From the NCBI GenBank assembly GCA_030695285.1, contig JAUYTF010000388.1:1-12160 (forward strand): a stretch of DNA of 12,160 nt, written 5' to 3'. This document shows, in pieces, positions 1 to 6,131 of this stretch. Under the pieces are notes generated by a model that was not told the origin of the DNA, searched no databases, and saw only the letters and a list, made by a program, of their open reading frames with translations. Numbering within the stretch: position 1 is the first letter of the stretch; every line of letters starts with the position of its first letter. A program made the translations under genes and the position numbers. The stretch is from Eubacteriales bacterium (lineage in GTDB: Bacteria > Bacillota > Clostridia > Christensenellales > CAG-138).

Positions 1-620
1 AAAAACTGAATTCTGCTCTTCTTGTTCGATATTGTTGAGTGGGATCGCTTAATCCCGGCGTAAGCTGTCAAACCAATCATCAGCACCAACAACCACGCCA
101 ATTGGCCGCGGGTGTTAACCAATAGAAAGCTTAGCATCCAAGCGACTGCTAAATATGACCTTCGTAAATACAATACGCTCGCAAAAATATATTTGAAAAA
201 AAGAAAGTACAGCGGAAACGCTATCGCTTCACTTAAGATTGTGTTGCTGGGAATCCTGCCTTGAACTGTAAACACCGTTTGCAACACAAAAAGCAGAAAG
301 AAGCCCGACGCAATGACATATGCATGCGCAACCCGAAAGCCTAAGACATCGACTACAAACGATACAAGAGAAAAAATGGCGTAAGCAACCAAAATGTTTT
401 GGAAAATGATCAATGGTACTATAAAATGCAAATCGCCGAAAATCCATTGGAAGAGATCTATGAGCAAACAATAAAGCGGGCTGACAGCGGTAGAGCTATT
501 GATATATGCATGCGCGTCAGGCGCTATCTTGTAACCAAACAAGCAAAGTGCTGTCAAAAACGCACCCAATATAGCAAGGAATAAGTAGAAGTTTTTTTTG
601 TTTAGCTTCGGCCATAACAT
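1..620 (-). CDS. Multi-pass membrane protein, GT-C glycosyltransferase-like (3' end outside window)
   Basis: An open frame of 206 complete codons without a stop starts at ATG 620 and leaves the left edge. An AGGTG ribosome site lies 5 nt before the ATG. The protein is very hydrophobic, with about six likely membrane segments (roughly residues 11-30, 66-93, 100-117, 134-152, 155-168 and 174-189). Three traits recall GT-C lipid-linked-sugar glycosyltransferases of the GT39/ArnT type. One is an acidic residue in the first outer loop (PDAHAYI, D35) followed by SPLYCLL. The second is ILSEAIAFPLYFL (E131). The third is a late LLVNTRGQLAWLL segment like the usual 'RPxGLLL' helix. It lies 39 bp after lysS with no visible terminator, so read-through from lysS is possible. 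Its base composition is clearly more AT-rich than its neighbours, which may mean later acquisition. The family assignment is inference from pattern; the membrane nature and open frame are seen directly. Confidence 0.7.
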   Translation of the reverse strand, partial: MLWPKLNKKNFYLFLAILGAFLTALCLFGYKIAPDAHAYINSSTAVSPLYCLLIDLFQWIFGDLHFIVPLIIFQNILVAYAIFSLVSFVVDVLGFRVAHAYVIASGFFLLFVLQTVFTVQGRIPSNTILSEAIAFPLYFLFFKYIFASVLYLRRSYLAVAWMLSFLLVNTRGQLAWLLVLMIGLTAYAGIKRSHSTISNKKSRIQF

Positions 621-659
621 AAAGACACCTCATTATCTGGGGTTGTTGTAAAATGTTTT

Positions 660-2180
660 CTACTTAATCGGCTTCATGGTCGGGAAGAGCAGCACATCGC
701 GAATGGTCGCAGCGTTGGTGAGTAGCATCACCATGCGATCGATGCCGATGCCAATGCCGCCCGTCGGGGGCAAGCCGTACTCCAGCGCTAGGCAGAAGTC
801 CTCGTCGATCATCATGGCCTCATCATCACCCTTTGCGCGCTCGTGCGCTTGCTGTGTAAACCTGCCGCGCTGATCCACGGGGTCGTTGAGCTCCGAGAAC
901 GCGTTTGCATACTCGTGGCCAGCGATAAACAGCTCAAAGCGCTCTGTCAGGTGCGGCGCTGTGGGCTTGCGCTTGCTCAAGGGAGATATCTCCACCGGAT
1001 AGTCAATGATAAACGTCGGCTGAATCAGCGTGTCCTCGACAAAAACGTCAAACGCCTCGGCTAGCAGCTTCCCGCGCGAAGCGGTCTTGTCCTTGACCTC
1101 CAGCTTGAGCGCCTTTGCCTTTTCCCGCGCTTCCTCGTCGGTTGCGCAGCCGTAGAAGTCCACACCCGTCGCCTGCCGCACCGCTTCGTTCATCGAAACG
1201 CGCGCAAACGGCGGTGTCAGGTCGATTGCCTGCTCCTGATAGGTGATCTTCGTCGTGCCGTTGACCGCGATGCTGCAGCGCGAGAAGAGATCCTCCGCCA
1301 GCTCCATCATGCCGTTGTAATCGGTATACGCCTGATACGCCTCAATGGTCGTAAACTCCGGGTTGTGCATGGCATCCATGCCCTCATTGCGAAAGAGGCG
1401 GCCGATCTCATAGACGCGCTCCAGACCGCCAACCACGCACTCCTTGAGGTGCAGCTCGGTGGCGATGCGCAGGTACATATCCAGATCCAGCGTGTTATGA
1501 TGCGTCACAAACGGGCGCGCGGAGGCACCGCTGGCCGTCGTGTTGAGCACAGGAGTCTCCACCTCGATAAACCCCCGCTCGTCCATGCGGCGGCGAATTT
1601 CCGAGACGATACGGCTCCGCTTTTGAAACATATCGCGCACTTCCGGGTTGACGATAAGATCGACAAACCGCTGGCGATAGCGCAGCTCAGGATCCTTGAG
1701 GCCGTGATACTTCTCCGGCAAGGGGCGAAGAGACTTGCTCAGCAGCGTAATCTGCTGGGCATGCACGCTGGTTTCGCCCGTCCTTGTGACGAATACATAG
1801 CCCTTTACGCCGATGATGTCGCCGATGTCGAAGGTCTTAAACGCGTCGTAAACGTCTTCTCCCAAATCGTCCCGCTTCATATATACCTGAATGCGCCCTC
1901 TGGCGTCCAACAGGTGCGCAAAGCTTGCCTTGCCCATGATGCGGCGGGAGATTATGCGCCCCGCAATAGAGACCTGCATGCCGTGCTCCCCGTCCTGCGG
2001 CTGAGGGGCGGATAAGATATCGCTGCTATAGTGGCTCACGTCATAGGTGGTGTTGGCAAAGGGGTCGTTTCCCACCGCCTGCAAAACGCTTAGCTTATCG
2101 CGGCGCACCTGCAGCAGCTCGGTTAGCTGCTCCTGCGTGAGTTCCAGTTCCTGATTTTGTAAATCTGCGGGGTGTTCCAT
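660..2180 (-). CDS. lysS: Lysyl-tRNA synthetase, class II
   Basis: This cytoplasmic class II aminoacyl-tRNA synthetase attaches lysine to tRNA-Lys using ATP. The protein has 506 residues, normal for bacterial LysS. An OB-fold anticodon-binding domain covers about residues 65-150 (VSIAGRIISRR, then LLDARGRIQVYMKRDD). The class II core follows: RRRMDERGFIEVETPVL near 196-212 (motif 1), GRLFRNEGMDAMHNPEFT near 260-277 (motif 2), and GGIGIGIDRMVMLL near 474-487 (motif 3, with the ATP-binding arginine). The frame stays open upstream to 2267, but ATG 2180 is chosen because AGGAGAG sits just before it and the extra upstream residues cover the greA terminator hairpin and look nothing like LysS. It follows greA by 121 bp. 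No convincing promoter was found in that gap, so it may depend on read-through of the greA terminator or on a weak promoter. Confidence 0.97.
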   Translation of the reverse strand: MEHPADLQNQELELTQEQLTELLQVRRDKLSVLQAVGNDPFANTTYDVSHYSSDILSAPQPQDGEHGMQVSIAGRIISRRIMGKASFAHLLDARGRIQVYMKRDDLGEDVYDAFKTFDIGDIIGVKGYVFVTRTGETSVHAQQITLLSKSLRPLPEKYHGLKDPELRYRQRFVDLIVNPEVRDMFQKRSRIVSEIRRRMDERGFIEVETPVLNTTASGASARPFVTHHNTLDLDMYLRIATELHLKECVVGGLERVYEIGRLFRNEGMDAMHNPEFTTIEAYQAYTDYNGMMELAEDLFSRCSIAVNGTTKITYQEQAIDLTPPFARVSMNEAVRQATGVDFYGCATDEEAREKAKALKLEVKDKTASRGKLLAEAFDVFVEDTLIQPTFIIDYPVEISPLSKRKPTAPHLTERFELFIAGHEYANAFSELNDPVDQRGRFTQQAHERAKGDDEAMMIDEDFCLALEYGLPPTGGIGIGIDRMVMLLTNAATIRDVLLFPTMKPIK

Positions 2181-2258
2181 ATGCTCTCTCCTAAAAATCA
2201 CTGCGTTACAGTTCGATACGGGGTAAACAGACGCTTGTGGGGGCATCTGCGCTCCTAC

Positions 2259-2285
2259 AAAAAACAAGGGGGCTTCTTAGCCCCC
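2259..2285 (-). terminator. Intrinsic terminator after greA
   Basis: On the minus strand a perfect 7-bp stem GGGGGCT/AGCCCCC (arms 2279-2285 and 2268-2274) encloses the 4-nt loop AAGA. It is followed at once by TTGTTTTTT, a good U-tract. It lies 17 bp beyond the greA stop, between greA and lysS, and should end or attenuate the greA transcript. Confidence 0.88.
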
Positions 2286-2301
2286 GAAGAACCTGTTTGC
2301 G

Positions 2302-2775
2302 TTATTTGCCGATCTGCGTTACCTTCAGCTTCAGCATGCCGCCGGGGGTTGTCACCTCGACCACATCGTTGGCTTTATGGCCCAGCACCGCCTTGCCGAT
2401 TGGCGACTCGTTTGAGATGCGCCCGTTGACAGGGTCGGCTTCCGCACTGCCGACAATCTGGAAGGTGTATTTTTTTGTTTTGTCGTTGACATTGGCGAGT
2501 TTAATCGTTGCCCCCACGCTGACCGTGGTGACATCGATGGCGTTCTCGTCGATGACCTTCGCGTTCTTGAGCTCGTTCTCGAGCTGCTGAATGTCATACT
2601 CGTTCTTCGCCTGCTCGTTTTTCGCCGCGTCGTACTCCGCATTTTCAGAGAGGTCTCCGAACGCGCGCGCTATTTTCAGCTGCTCGGCAATCTCAAGGCG
2701 TTTGGTCGTCTTGAGATGTTCCAGCCGCTCCTCGCGTTTTGTAATCTCTTCAGGCGTAAGCCAGATATCTGCCAT
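2302..2775 (-). CDS. greA: Transcription elongation factor GreA
   Basis: GreA enters the RNA polymerase secondary channel and stimulates cleavage of backtracked RNA. The protein has 157 residues, the usual length. Residues 1-75 form the N-terminal coiled coil. Its tip, FGDLSENAEYDAAKNEQ (39-55), carries the conserved acidic D41 and E44 that coordinate the catalytic magnesium. The C-terminal FKBP-like domain includes the typical SPIGKAVLGH segment followed by GDVVEV-like strands (here KANDVVEVTTPGG). The start at ATG 2775 has AAGGAG 9 nt upstream. It has its own strong promoter (2831-2859) and a terminator right after it, so it can be expressed independently of dusB upstream and lysS downstream. 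Confidence 0.97.
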   Translation of the reverse strand: MADIWLTPEEITKREERLEHLKTTKRLEIAEQLKIARAFGDLSENAEYDAAKNEQAKNEYDIQQLENELKNAKVIDENAIDVTTVSVGATIKLANVNDKTKKYTFQIVGSAEADPVNGRISNESPIGKAVLGHKANDVVEVTTPGGMLKLKVTQIGK

Positions 2776-2794
2776 CGTTCTTTACTCCTTCATG

Positions 2795-2820
2795 GGCAGG
2801 GCTTCGATTCAGCCCCTACC
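2795..2820 (-). promoter_or_regulatory. Hairpin at the 5' end of the greA mRNA
   Basis: On the minus strand GGTAGGGGCT pairs with AGCCCTGCC: seven pairs including one G-U, then a bulged G and two more pairs, with loop GAATCGA. It begins about 4 nt after the predicted start of transcription and ends about 10 nt before the AAGGAG site. No U-tract follows, so it is not a standard terminator. It could protect the 5' end or modulate translation. The pairing is seen directly; the role is inferred. Confidence 0.45.
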
Positions 2821-2830
2821 GTGTTTACCT

Positions 2831-2859
2831 ATTATATTGGTGCAAAAAAATCGTGTCAA
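2831..2859 (-). promoter_or_regulatory. Consensus housekeeping-sigma promoter of greA
   Basis: On the minus strand TTGACA (2854-2859) and TATAAT (2831-2836) are separated by exactly 17 bp, a full match to the housekeeping-sigma consensus. Predicted transcription start is near 2824, giving a greA leader of about 49 nt. The -35 box overlaps the dusB stop codon (2856-2858). Confidence 0.92.
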
Positions 2860-3806
2860 CCCCATATTTGCTCGAGCTCTTCGAGCGTTTTACAGGTGTT
2901 GATGCGGGTTCTAAGTTTTGCCGCGTCGTGCATGCCACGCAGATAAAACGCAAGGTGCTTTCTCAGCTCCACAATCGCGTGATCGCCTTTTTCGTTTAGC
3001 GCCATCCGCGCGTGCCGCATGGCGGTTTCACGCCGCTCGTCCCAGGTCGGAGGCGTGTAGCTTCTTTTCTCCAGCGCGCAGACGATTTCTTCAAACACGA
3101 AGGGATTCCCCAGCGCGCCGCGTCCGATCATCACCCCGTCGCATCCGGTTTCCCGCAGGGTGTCCAGTGCGCTTTTTGCGTCATGCACGTCTCCGTTGGC
3201 GATGACGGGGATGTTCACCGCTTGCTTGACTGCCGCCATACAGGTACGGTCGGCCTGACCTGCATACAACTGCTCGCGCGTTCTGCCGTGAATGGTGAGA
3301 AACGCGGCTCCGTTTTCTTCGCACACACGGGCAAACTCCGCCGCATTCTCGTGCGCTGCGTCCCAGCCTTTGCGAAACTTCACCGAGACGGGCACATGCG
3401 CGGCTTTCACCGTCGCTCTCACAATCCGTCCCGCGAGAACCGGATCGCGCATCAGCGCGCTGCCGTCGCCGTTTCCGGCGATCTTCGGCGCGGGGCAGCC
3501 CATGTTGAGGTCGATACAGAGCAGCAGCTCGCCAAGATCCTGCTCCACGATGGCGACCGCCTTTGCCAGCGTCGGAGGTTCGCTGCCGAAAAGCTGCACG
3601 GCATAGGGCGCGTCCCCCACCTGCGGCAGATACAGTCCACGGGTCCGTTCGCTCATAAAGAGCAGACCTTTTGCGCTGATCATCTCGCTGGTGACGAGAT
3701 CCGCACCGCGCTCACGGCAGAGCAGGCGAAACGTCCTGTCGGAAAATCCCGCCATGGGCGCCAGGCAAACAGCCGGCCTCGTTGCGGGAAAGATATTCTC
3801 AATCAT
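2856..3806 (-). CDS. dusB: tRNA-dihydrouridine synthase (DusB type)
   Basis: This FMN- and NADPH-dependent enzyme reduces specific uridines of tRNA to dihydrouridine. The protein has 316 residues, normal for DusB. It begins with the flavin-binding CLAPMAGFSDRTFRLLC (14-30). It then has DLNMGCPAPKIAGNGDGSAL (99-118) with the catalytic cysteine C104, SVKFRKGWD (141-149) with the flavin/tRNA-contacting lysine K143, IHGRTREQLYAG (172-183) with H173, and the phosphate-binding GVMIGRGALGNP (224-235). ATG 3806 is chosen over a longer frame because residues before it are not Dus-like and because it forms an ATGA overlap with the stop of the upstream membrane-protein gene, suggesting translational coupling. 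The Shine-Dalgarno site (AGAGG) is weak, which fits coupling. Neighbouring greA and lysS make this a translation/transcription housekeeping cluster common in Firmicutes. Confidence 0.95.
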   Translation of the reverse strand: MIENIFPATRPAVCLAPMAGFSDRTFRLLCRERGADLVTSEMISAKGLLFMSERTRGLYLPQVGDAPYAVQLFGSEPPTLAKAVAIVEQDLGELLLCIDLNMGCPAPKIAGNGDGSALMRDPVLAGRIVRATVKAAHVPVSVKFRKGWDAAHENAAEFARVCEENGAAFLTIHGRTREQLYAGQADRTCMAAVKQAVNIPVIANGDVHDAKSALDTLRETGCDGVMIGRGALGNPFVFEEIVCALEKRSYTPPTWDERRETAMRHARMALNEKGDHAIVELRKHLAFYLRGMHDAAKLRTRINTCKTLEELEQIWG

Positions 3807-4438
3807 GGCGCCTCTGTGGGTTTGGGCGTTGGCGTTGCTGCCGGTATCGGGGAAACATTGGGGTCGGGTGTGCCGAAATCGGAGGTGTCCGGGTTCTCTT
3901 CGATCACCGTCAGCTCGGAGACATACCAGCGCGCATTGGTGTTGATGAACTTGATCTTGTATCGCTTGGGTGTCCATTCCGGCAGTGGGTGGTCCGCTGC
4001 GTTCTGGTCCTCACCCAGCTGATCTGCATTGATGGTGCCCTTGAGCGAGACGCGCTCCGTCGCCGTAACAGTTGCGCTCATCGACCAGGGCAGCACGCTG
4101 ATCTTATCGATCGTGAGATCGTAGTTGTAGTCCGAAATCGTATAGTTGGCGTAGGTCACGTCCGACATGGCAGGATCGCTTTCCAGAAACGTAAGCGTAA
4201 AATATTCCTCCAGATCGTTGCGCGCGCCGTCAGCCAAGACGCACTCTGCACGCAACGCCATGCCCTCGGAGGTTAATATATATAGGTTGGAATACCGCTC
4301 GGCGGTCAAGAACGCGCCGATGCAGAGTATCGCAGCCATGATGATGAGCAGCAGCGTGCGCACGATATACATCATTGAGCGCCGCGCAGCGCGGAGCCTT
4401 TTTACGTCGTTCGGTTCATCATAATTTGAGTTCGTCAT
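3803..4438 (-). CDS. Single-pass membrane protein of unknown function with Pro/Thr tail
   Basis: The family is not recognised. The 211-residue protein has a short basic cytoplasmic N-terminus (KRLRAARRS, 13-21), one membrane helix (about 22-46, YIVRTLLLIIMAAILCIGAF) and an outer domain of about 140 residues rich in beta-like strands and Asp/Tyr/Thr (for example VTYANYTISDYNYDLTI, 94-110). It ends in a low-complexity Pro/Thr tail (about 183-211) that could extend into the cell wall. Positive charges before the helix predict an N-in, C-out anchor; no signal-peptidase or lipobox site was seen. ATG 4438 is supported by AAGGTG 5 nt upstream and by a promoter ending 20 bp before it; the longer frame to 4582 would cross that promoter. 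The gene overlaps dusB by 4 bp (ATGA) and so leads a two-gene unit. The pairing with a tRNA-modifying enzyme gives no clear functional hint. Confidence 0.85.
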   Translation of the reverse strand: MTNSNYDEPNDVKRLRAARRSMMYIVRTLLLIIMAAILCIGAFLTAERYSNLYILTSEGMALRAECVLADGARNDLEEYFTLTFLESDPAMSDVTYANYTISDYNYDLTIDKISVLPWSMSATVTATERVSLKGTINADQLGEDQNAADHPLPEWTPKRYKIKFINTNARWYVSELTVIEENPDTSDFGTPDPNVSPIPAATPTPKPTEAP

Positions 4439-4457
4439 CGTTTCACCTTCGCTCGAT

Positions 4458-4487
4458 ATGATAGCATATCTCCCCCGCGCTTGGCAA
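4458..4487 (-). promoter_or_regulatory. Promoter of the membrane-protein/dusB unit
   Basis: On the minus strand TTGCCA (4482-4487) and TATCAT (4458-4463) lie 18 bp apart, each matching five of six consensus bases. The predicted start near 4451 leaves a short leader of about 12 nt, just enough for the AAGGTG site. It points away from the mrp promoter. Confidence 0.7.
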
Positions 4488-4633
4488 ACCAACAAATTGG
4501 AAACAAAAGCCGCAGATTTCGCCACATTTTGCGTATTTATTGCACCATCGCCGCGCGCTGGAGCGAACGTTAAATCCGTCACCTAACAAATCTCGATTGG
4601 TGATTTTCTCACGCGCCGATCATGCTTGCGCGG

Positions 4634-4661
4634 TTGACAGATTTTCTCTTCGGCGTATAAT
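4634..4661 (+). promoter_or_regulatory. Consensus housekeeping-sigma promoter of mrp
   Basis: TTGACA (4634-4639) and TATAAT (4656-4661) are separated by 16 bp, both hexamers perfect. Predicted transcription start is near 4667-4668, giving a leader of about 106 nt before mrp. It diverges from the promoter of the membrane-protein/dusB unit, about 150 bp away. Confidence 0.88.
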
Positions 4662-4664
4662 AAA

Positions 4665-4736
4665 AACGCTGGGTTTCCGGCAAATATCGGAAACGACGGA
4701 TGTTTTGCTTCGACGAAGGTTCTGAAGCGTAGCGTT
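4665..4736 (+). promoter_or_regulatory. Potentially structured leader of mrp
   Basis: Three nested pairings are visible. GTTTCCG (4673-4679) pairs perfectly with CGGAAAC (4688-4694). GCTTC (4707-4711) pairs with GAAGC (4724-4728). AACGCT (4665-4670) pairs with AGCGTT (4731-4736) and would close a three-way junction. The outermost strand straddles the predicted transcription start, so the full junction may not form in RNA. It matches no riboswitch I recognise. No U-tract follows. Pairing is seen; regulation is inference. Confidence 0.35.
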
Positions 4737-4773
4737 ACAGGATAAAATTCAAGAAAAAGGATACCCAATCAAT

Positions 4774-5613
4774 ATGGAAGAATGCACCCACGATTGTTCG
4801 AGCTGTTCGTCTAACTGCGACAGCCGCGAGAAAACCAGCCTCATCGAATCGCCGCATGTGATGACGCACGTGAAAAAAGTCATCGGTGTGGTCAGCGGCA
4901 AGGGCGGCGTCGGCAAGTCCATCGTCACCTCCATGCTCGCGGTTCTCCTGCGTCGAAGAGGCTATCGCACCGCTATTCTGGACGCGGACATCACCGGGCC
5001 CTCGATCCCGCAGGCGTTCGGGTTACACTCCCGTGCGGAAGGTTCAGATCAGGGCATCTTCCCCGTGCAGAGTAAGACGGGCGTCGCGGTCGTGAGCATG
5101 AATCTGCTGTTAGAGAACGAAACCGACCCCGTCGTCTGGCGCGGGCCGATCATCGCAGGCTCGGTCAAGCAGTTCTGGACGGATGTGCTCTGGGGTAGTG
5201 TGGACGTGATGTTCATCGATATGCCGCCGGGAACGGGCGACGTGCCGCTGACGGTGTTTCAGTCGATCCCCGTGGACGGCATCGTGGTGGTCACCTCGCC
5301 CCAGCAGCTCGTGAGCATGATCGTCGAAAAAGCCGTTCACATGGCGGACTTGATGAAAATCCCCGTGCTCGCGCTCGTGCAGAACATGAGCTATGTCGAG
5401 TGCCCCAGCTGTAAGGAGATCATTCGCCCCTTTGGCGAGAGCGATATCCACACTCTTGCGGACAAGCACAACATTCCCGTCACCGCCGAGCTGCCGATTC
5501 AGAAGGAACTGTCCACCGCCTGCGACGCAGGCCTGATCGAGCTCTTTGTGGGAGACTGGCTCAACGGGCTTGCGAATATGCTGGAAGGGATGATTAAAGA
5601 AGAGAAAAAGTAG
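4774..5613 (+). CDS. mrp: Mrp/NBP35-family Fe-S carrier ATPase
   Basis: This P-loop ATPase of the Mrp/NBP35 (ApbC) family binds and transfers Fe-S clusters in the cytoplasm. The protein has 279 residues. A cysteine cluster C4-x3-C8-x2-C11-x3-C15 occupies the N-terminus, as in many clostridial relatives and comparable in position to the NBP35 ferredoxin-like motif. The deviant Walker A, SGKGGVGKS (41-49), carries the signature lysine K43 and catalytic K48. Switch I is DADITGPSIPQ (70-80), and Walker B/switch II is FIDMPPGTGD (147-156). The CxxC at C210/C213 (VECPSC) is the cluster-bridging site at the dimer interface. The start at ATG 4774 has AAGGA 12 nt upstream, a long spacing, but the cysteine cluster right after it confirms the start. 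It is transcribed from a consensus promoter, and a cupin gene follows 56 bp later. The client proteins cannot be told from context. Confidence 0.95.
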   Translation: MEECTHDCSSCSSNCDSREKTSLIESPHVMTHVKKVIGVVSGKGGVGKSIVTSMLAVLLRRRGYRTAILDADITGPSIPQAFGLHSRAEGSDQGIFPVQSKTGVAVVSMNLLLENETDPVVWRGPIIAGSVKQFWTDVLWGSVDVMFIDMPPGTGDVPLTVFQSIPVDGIVVVTSPQQLVSMIVEKAVHMADLMKIPVLALVQNMSYVECPSCKEIIRPFGESDIHTLADKHNIPVTAELPIQKELSTACDAGLIELFVGDWLNGLANMLEGMIKEEKK

Positions 5614-5669
5614 ATTGGTATCAGATTTTTGTGATTTTGATTCTCAATTCAACACAAAGGAGATATGGT

Positions 5670-6035
5670 ATGAGCATATCGCACATTGATGAAACGAAAA
5701 TCGTTACGCTTCCCGACGGTTTATACAAAAACGTTAAGGGGCAAGTCCTGATCTCTCCGGCCAACGGCTCCGATCAAAATGTGTTGCGGCTTTTTCACAT
5801 CGCGCAGGGCGGATATTCCGCCAACCATGAGCACGATTTCCCGCACTACATCTATGTTCTCGAGGGTGAAGGTACCATGGAGTTAAATCATAAAACGTTC
5901 CCGATACATGCCGGATCGTACGCCTTTGTTCCCAACAACACTCAACATCAGCTGGTCAACACCACCACAACCGGACAAACGCTGAAATTCCTTTGCATGG
6001 TACCGGTAGAAGGCCATAAAGGATTCCCCGAATAA
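5670..6035 (+). CDS. Small single-domain cupin protein
   Basis: This 121-residue protein is one conserved cupin barrel. Cupin motif 1 fits G47-x5-H53-x-H55-x3-H59-x6-G66, where the usual glutamate is replaced by histidine H59. Motif 2 fits G82-x5-P88-x-N90-x2-H93-x3-N97. The predicted metal site is therefore H53, H55, H59 and H93, an all-histidine set. No second domain or DNA-binding region is present, so it is not an AraC-type regulator. The substrate is unknown; small cupins of this kind include sugar isomerases, dioxygenases and storage-like proteins. ATG 5670 is preferred over an upstream ATG at 5631 because AAAGGAGA lies 7 nt before it. It lies 56 bp after mrp with no terminator between and no clear promoter of its own, so cotranscription with mrp is likely. 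Its codons are somewhat more AT-rich than mrp. Confidence 0.88.
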   Translation: MSISHIDETKIVTLPDGLYKNVKGQVLISPANGSDQNVLRLFHIAQGGYSANHEHDFPHYIYVLEGEGTMELNHKTFPIHAGSYAFVPNNTQHQLVNTTTTGQTLKFLCMVPVEGHKGFPE

Positions 6036-6063
6036 TATCGGAGCGGTTTTCTTATTGTGCAGT

Positions 6064-6114
6064 AAAAAGGGCTTGCAACTTGCGAATCGCAGGTAGCAAG
6101 CCCTTCTGTTTTGC
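6064..6114. terminator. Bidirectional terminator between cupin gene and kbl
   Basis: AAGGGCTTGC (6067-6076) pairs perfectly with GCAAGCCCTT (6096-6105). After one A-A mismatch, ACTTGCG (6078-6084) pairs with CGCAGGT (6088-6094), giving an 18-position stem with a 3-nt loop. The minus strand runs into TTTTT (6064-6068), a good terminator for kbl. The plus strand runs into CTGTTTTGCTTT, a weaker one for the cupin. It sits exactly between the converging genes. Confidence 0.9.
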
Positions 6115-6131
6115 TTTCGCTGATCGAATAT

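Noticed and set aside
2181..2258. Possible lysS promoter
   Set aside because: No pair of hexamers with acceptable match and spacing was found.
2181..2267. N-terminal extension of LysS
   Set aside because: The extra 29 residues cover the greA terminator region; a good ribosome site precedes the ATG at 2180.
3807..3977. N-terminal extension of DusB
   Set aside because: The 57 extra residues lie inside the upstream gene in another frame and do not resemble Dus proteins; the ATG at 3806 gives the normal length.
3012..4022. Plus-strand open frame of 336 codons
   Set aside because: It is antisense to dusB and the membrane-protein gene, has shadow-like composition and crosses two unrelated genes.
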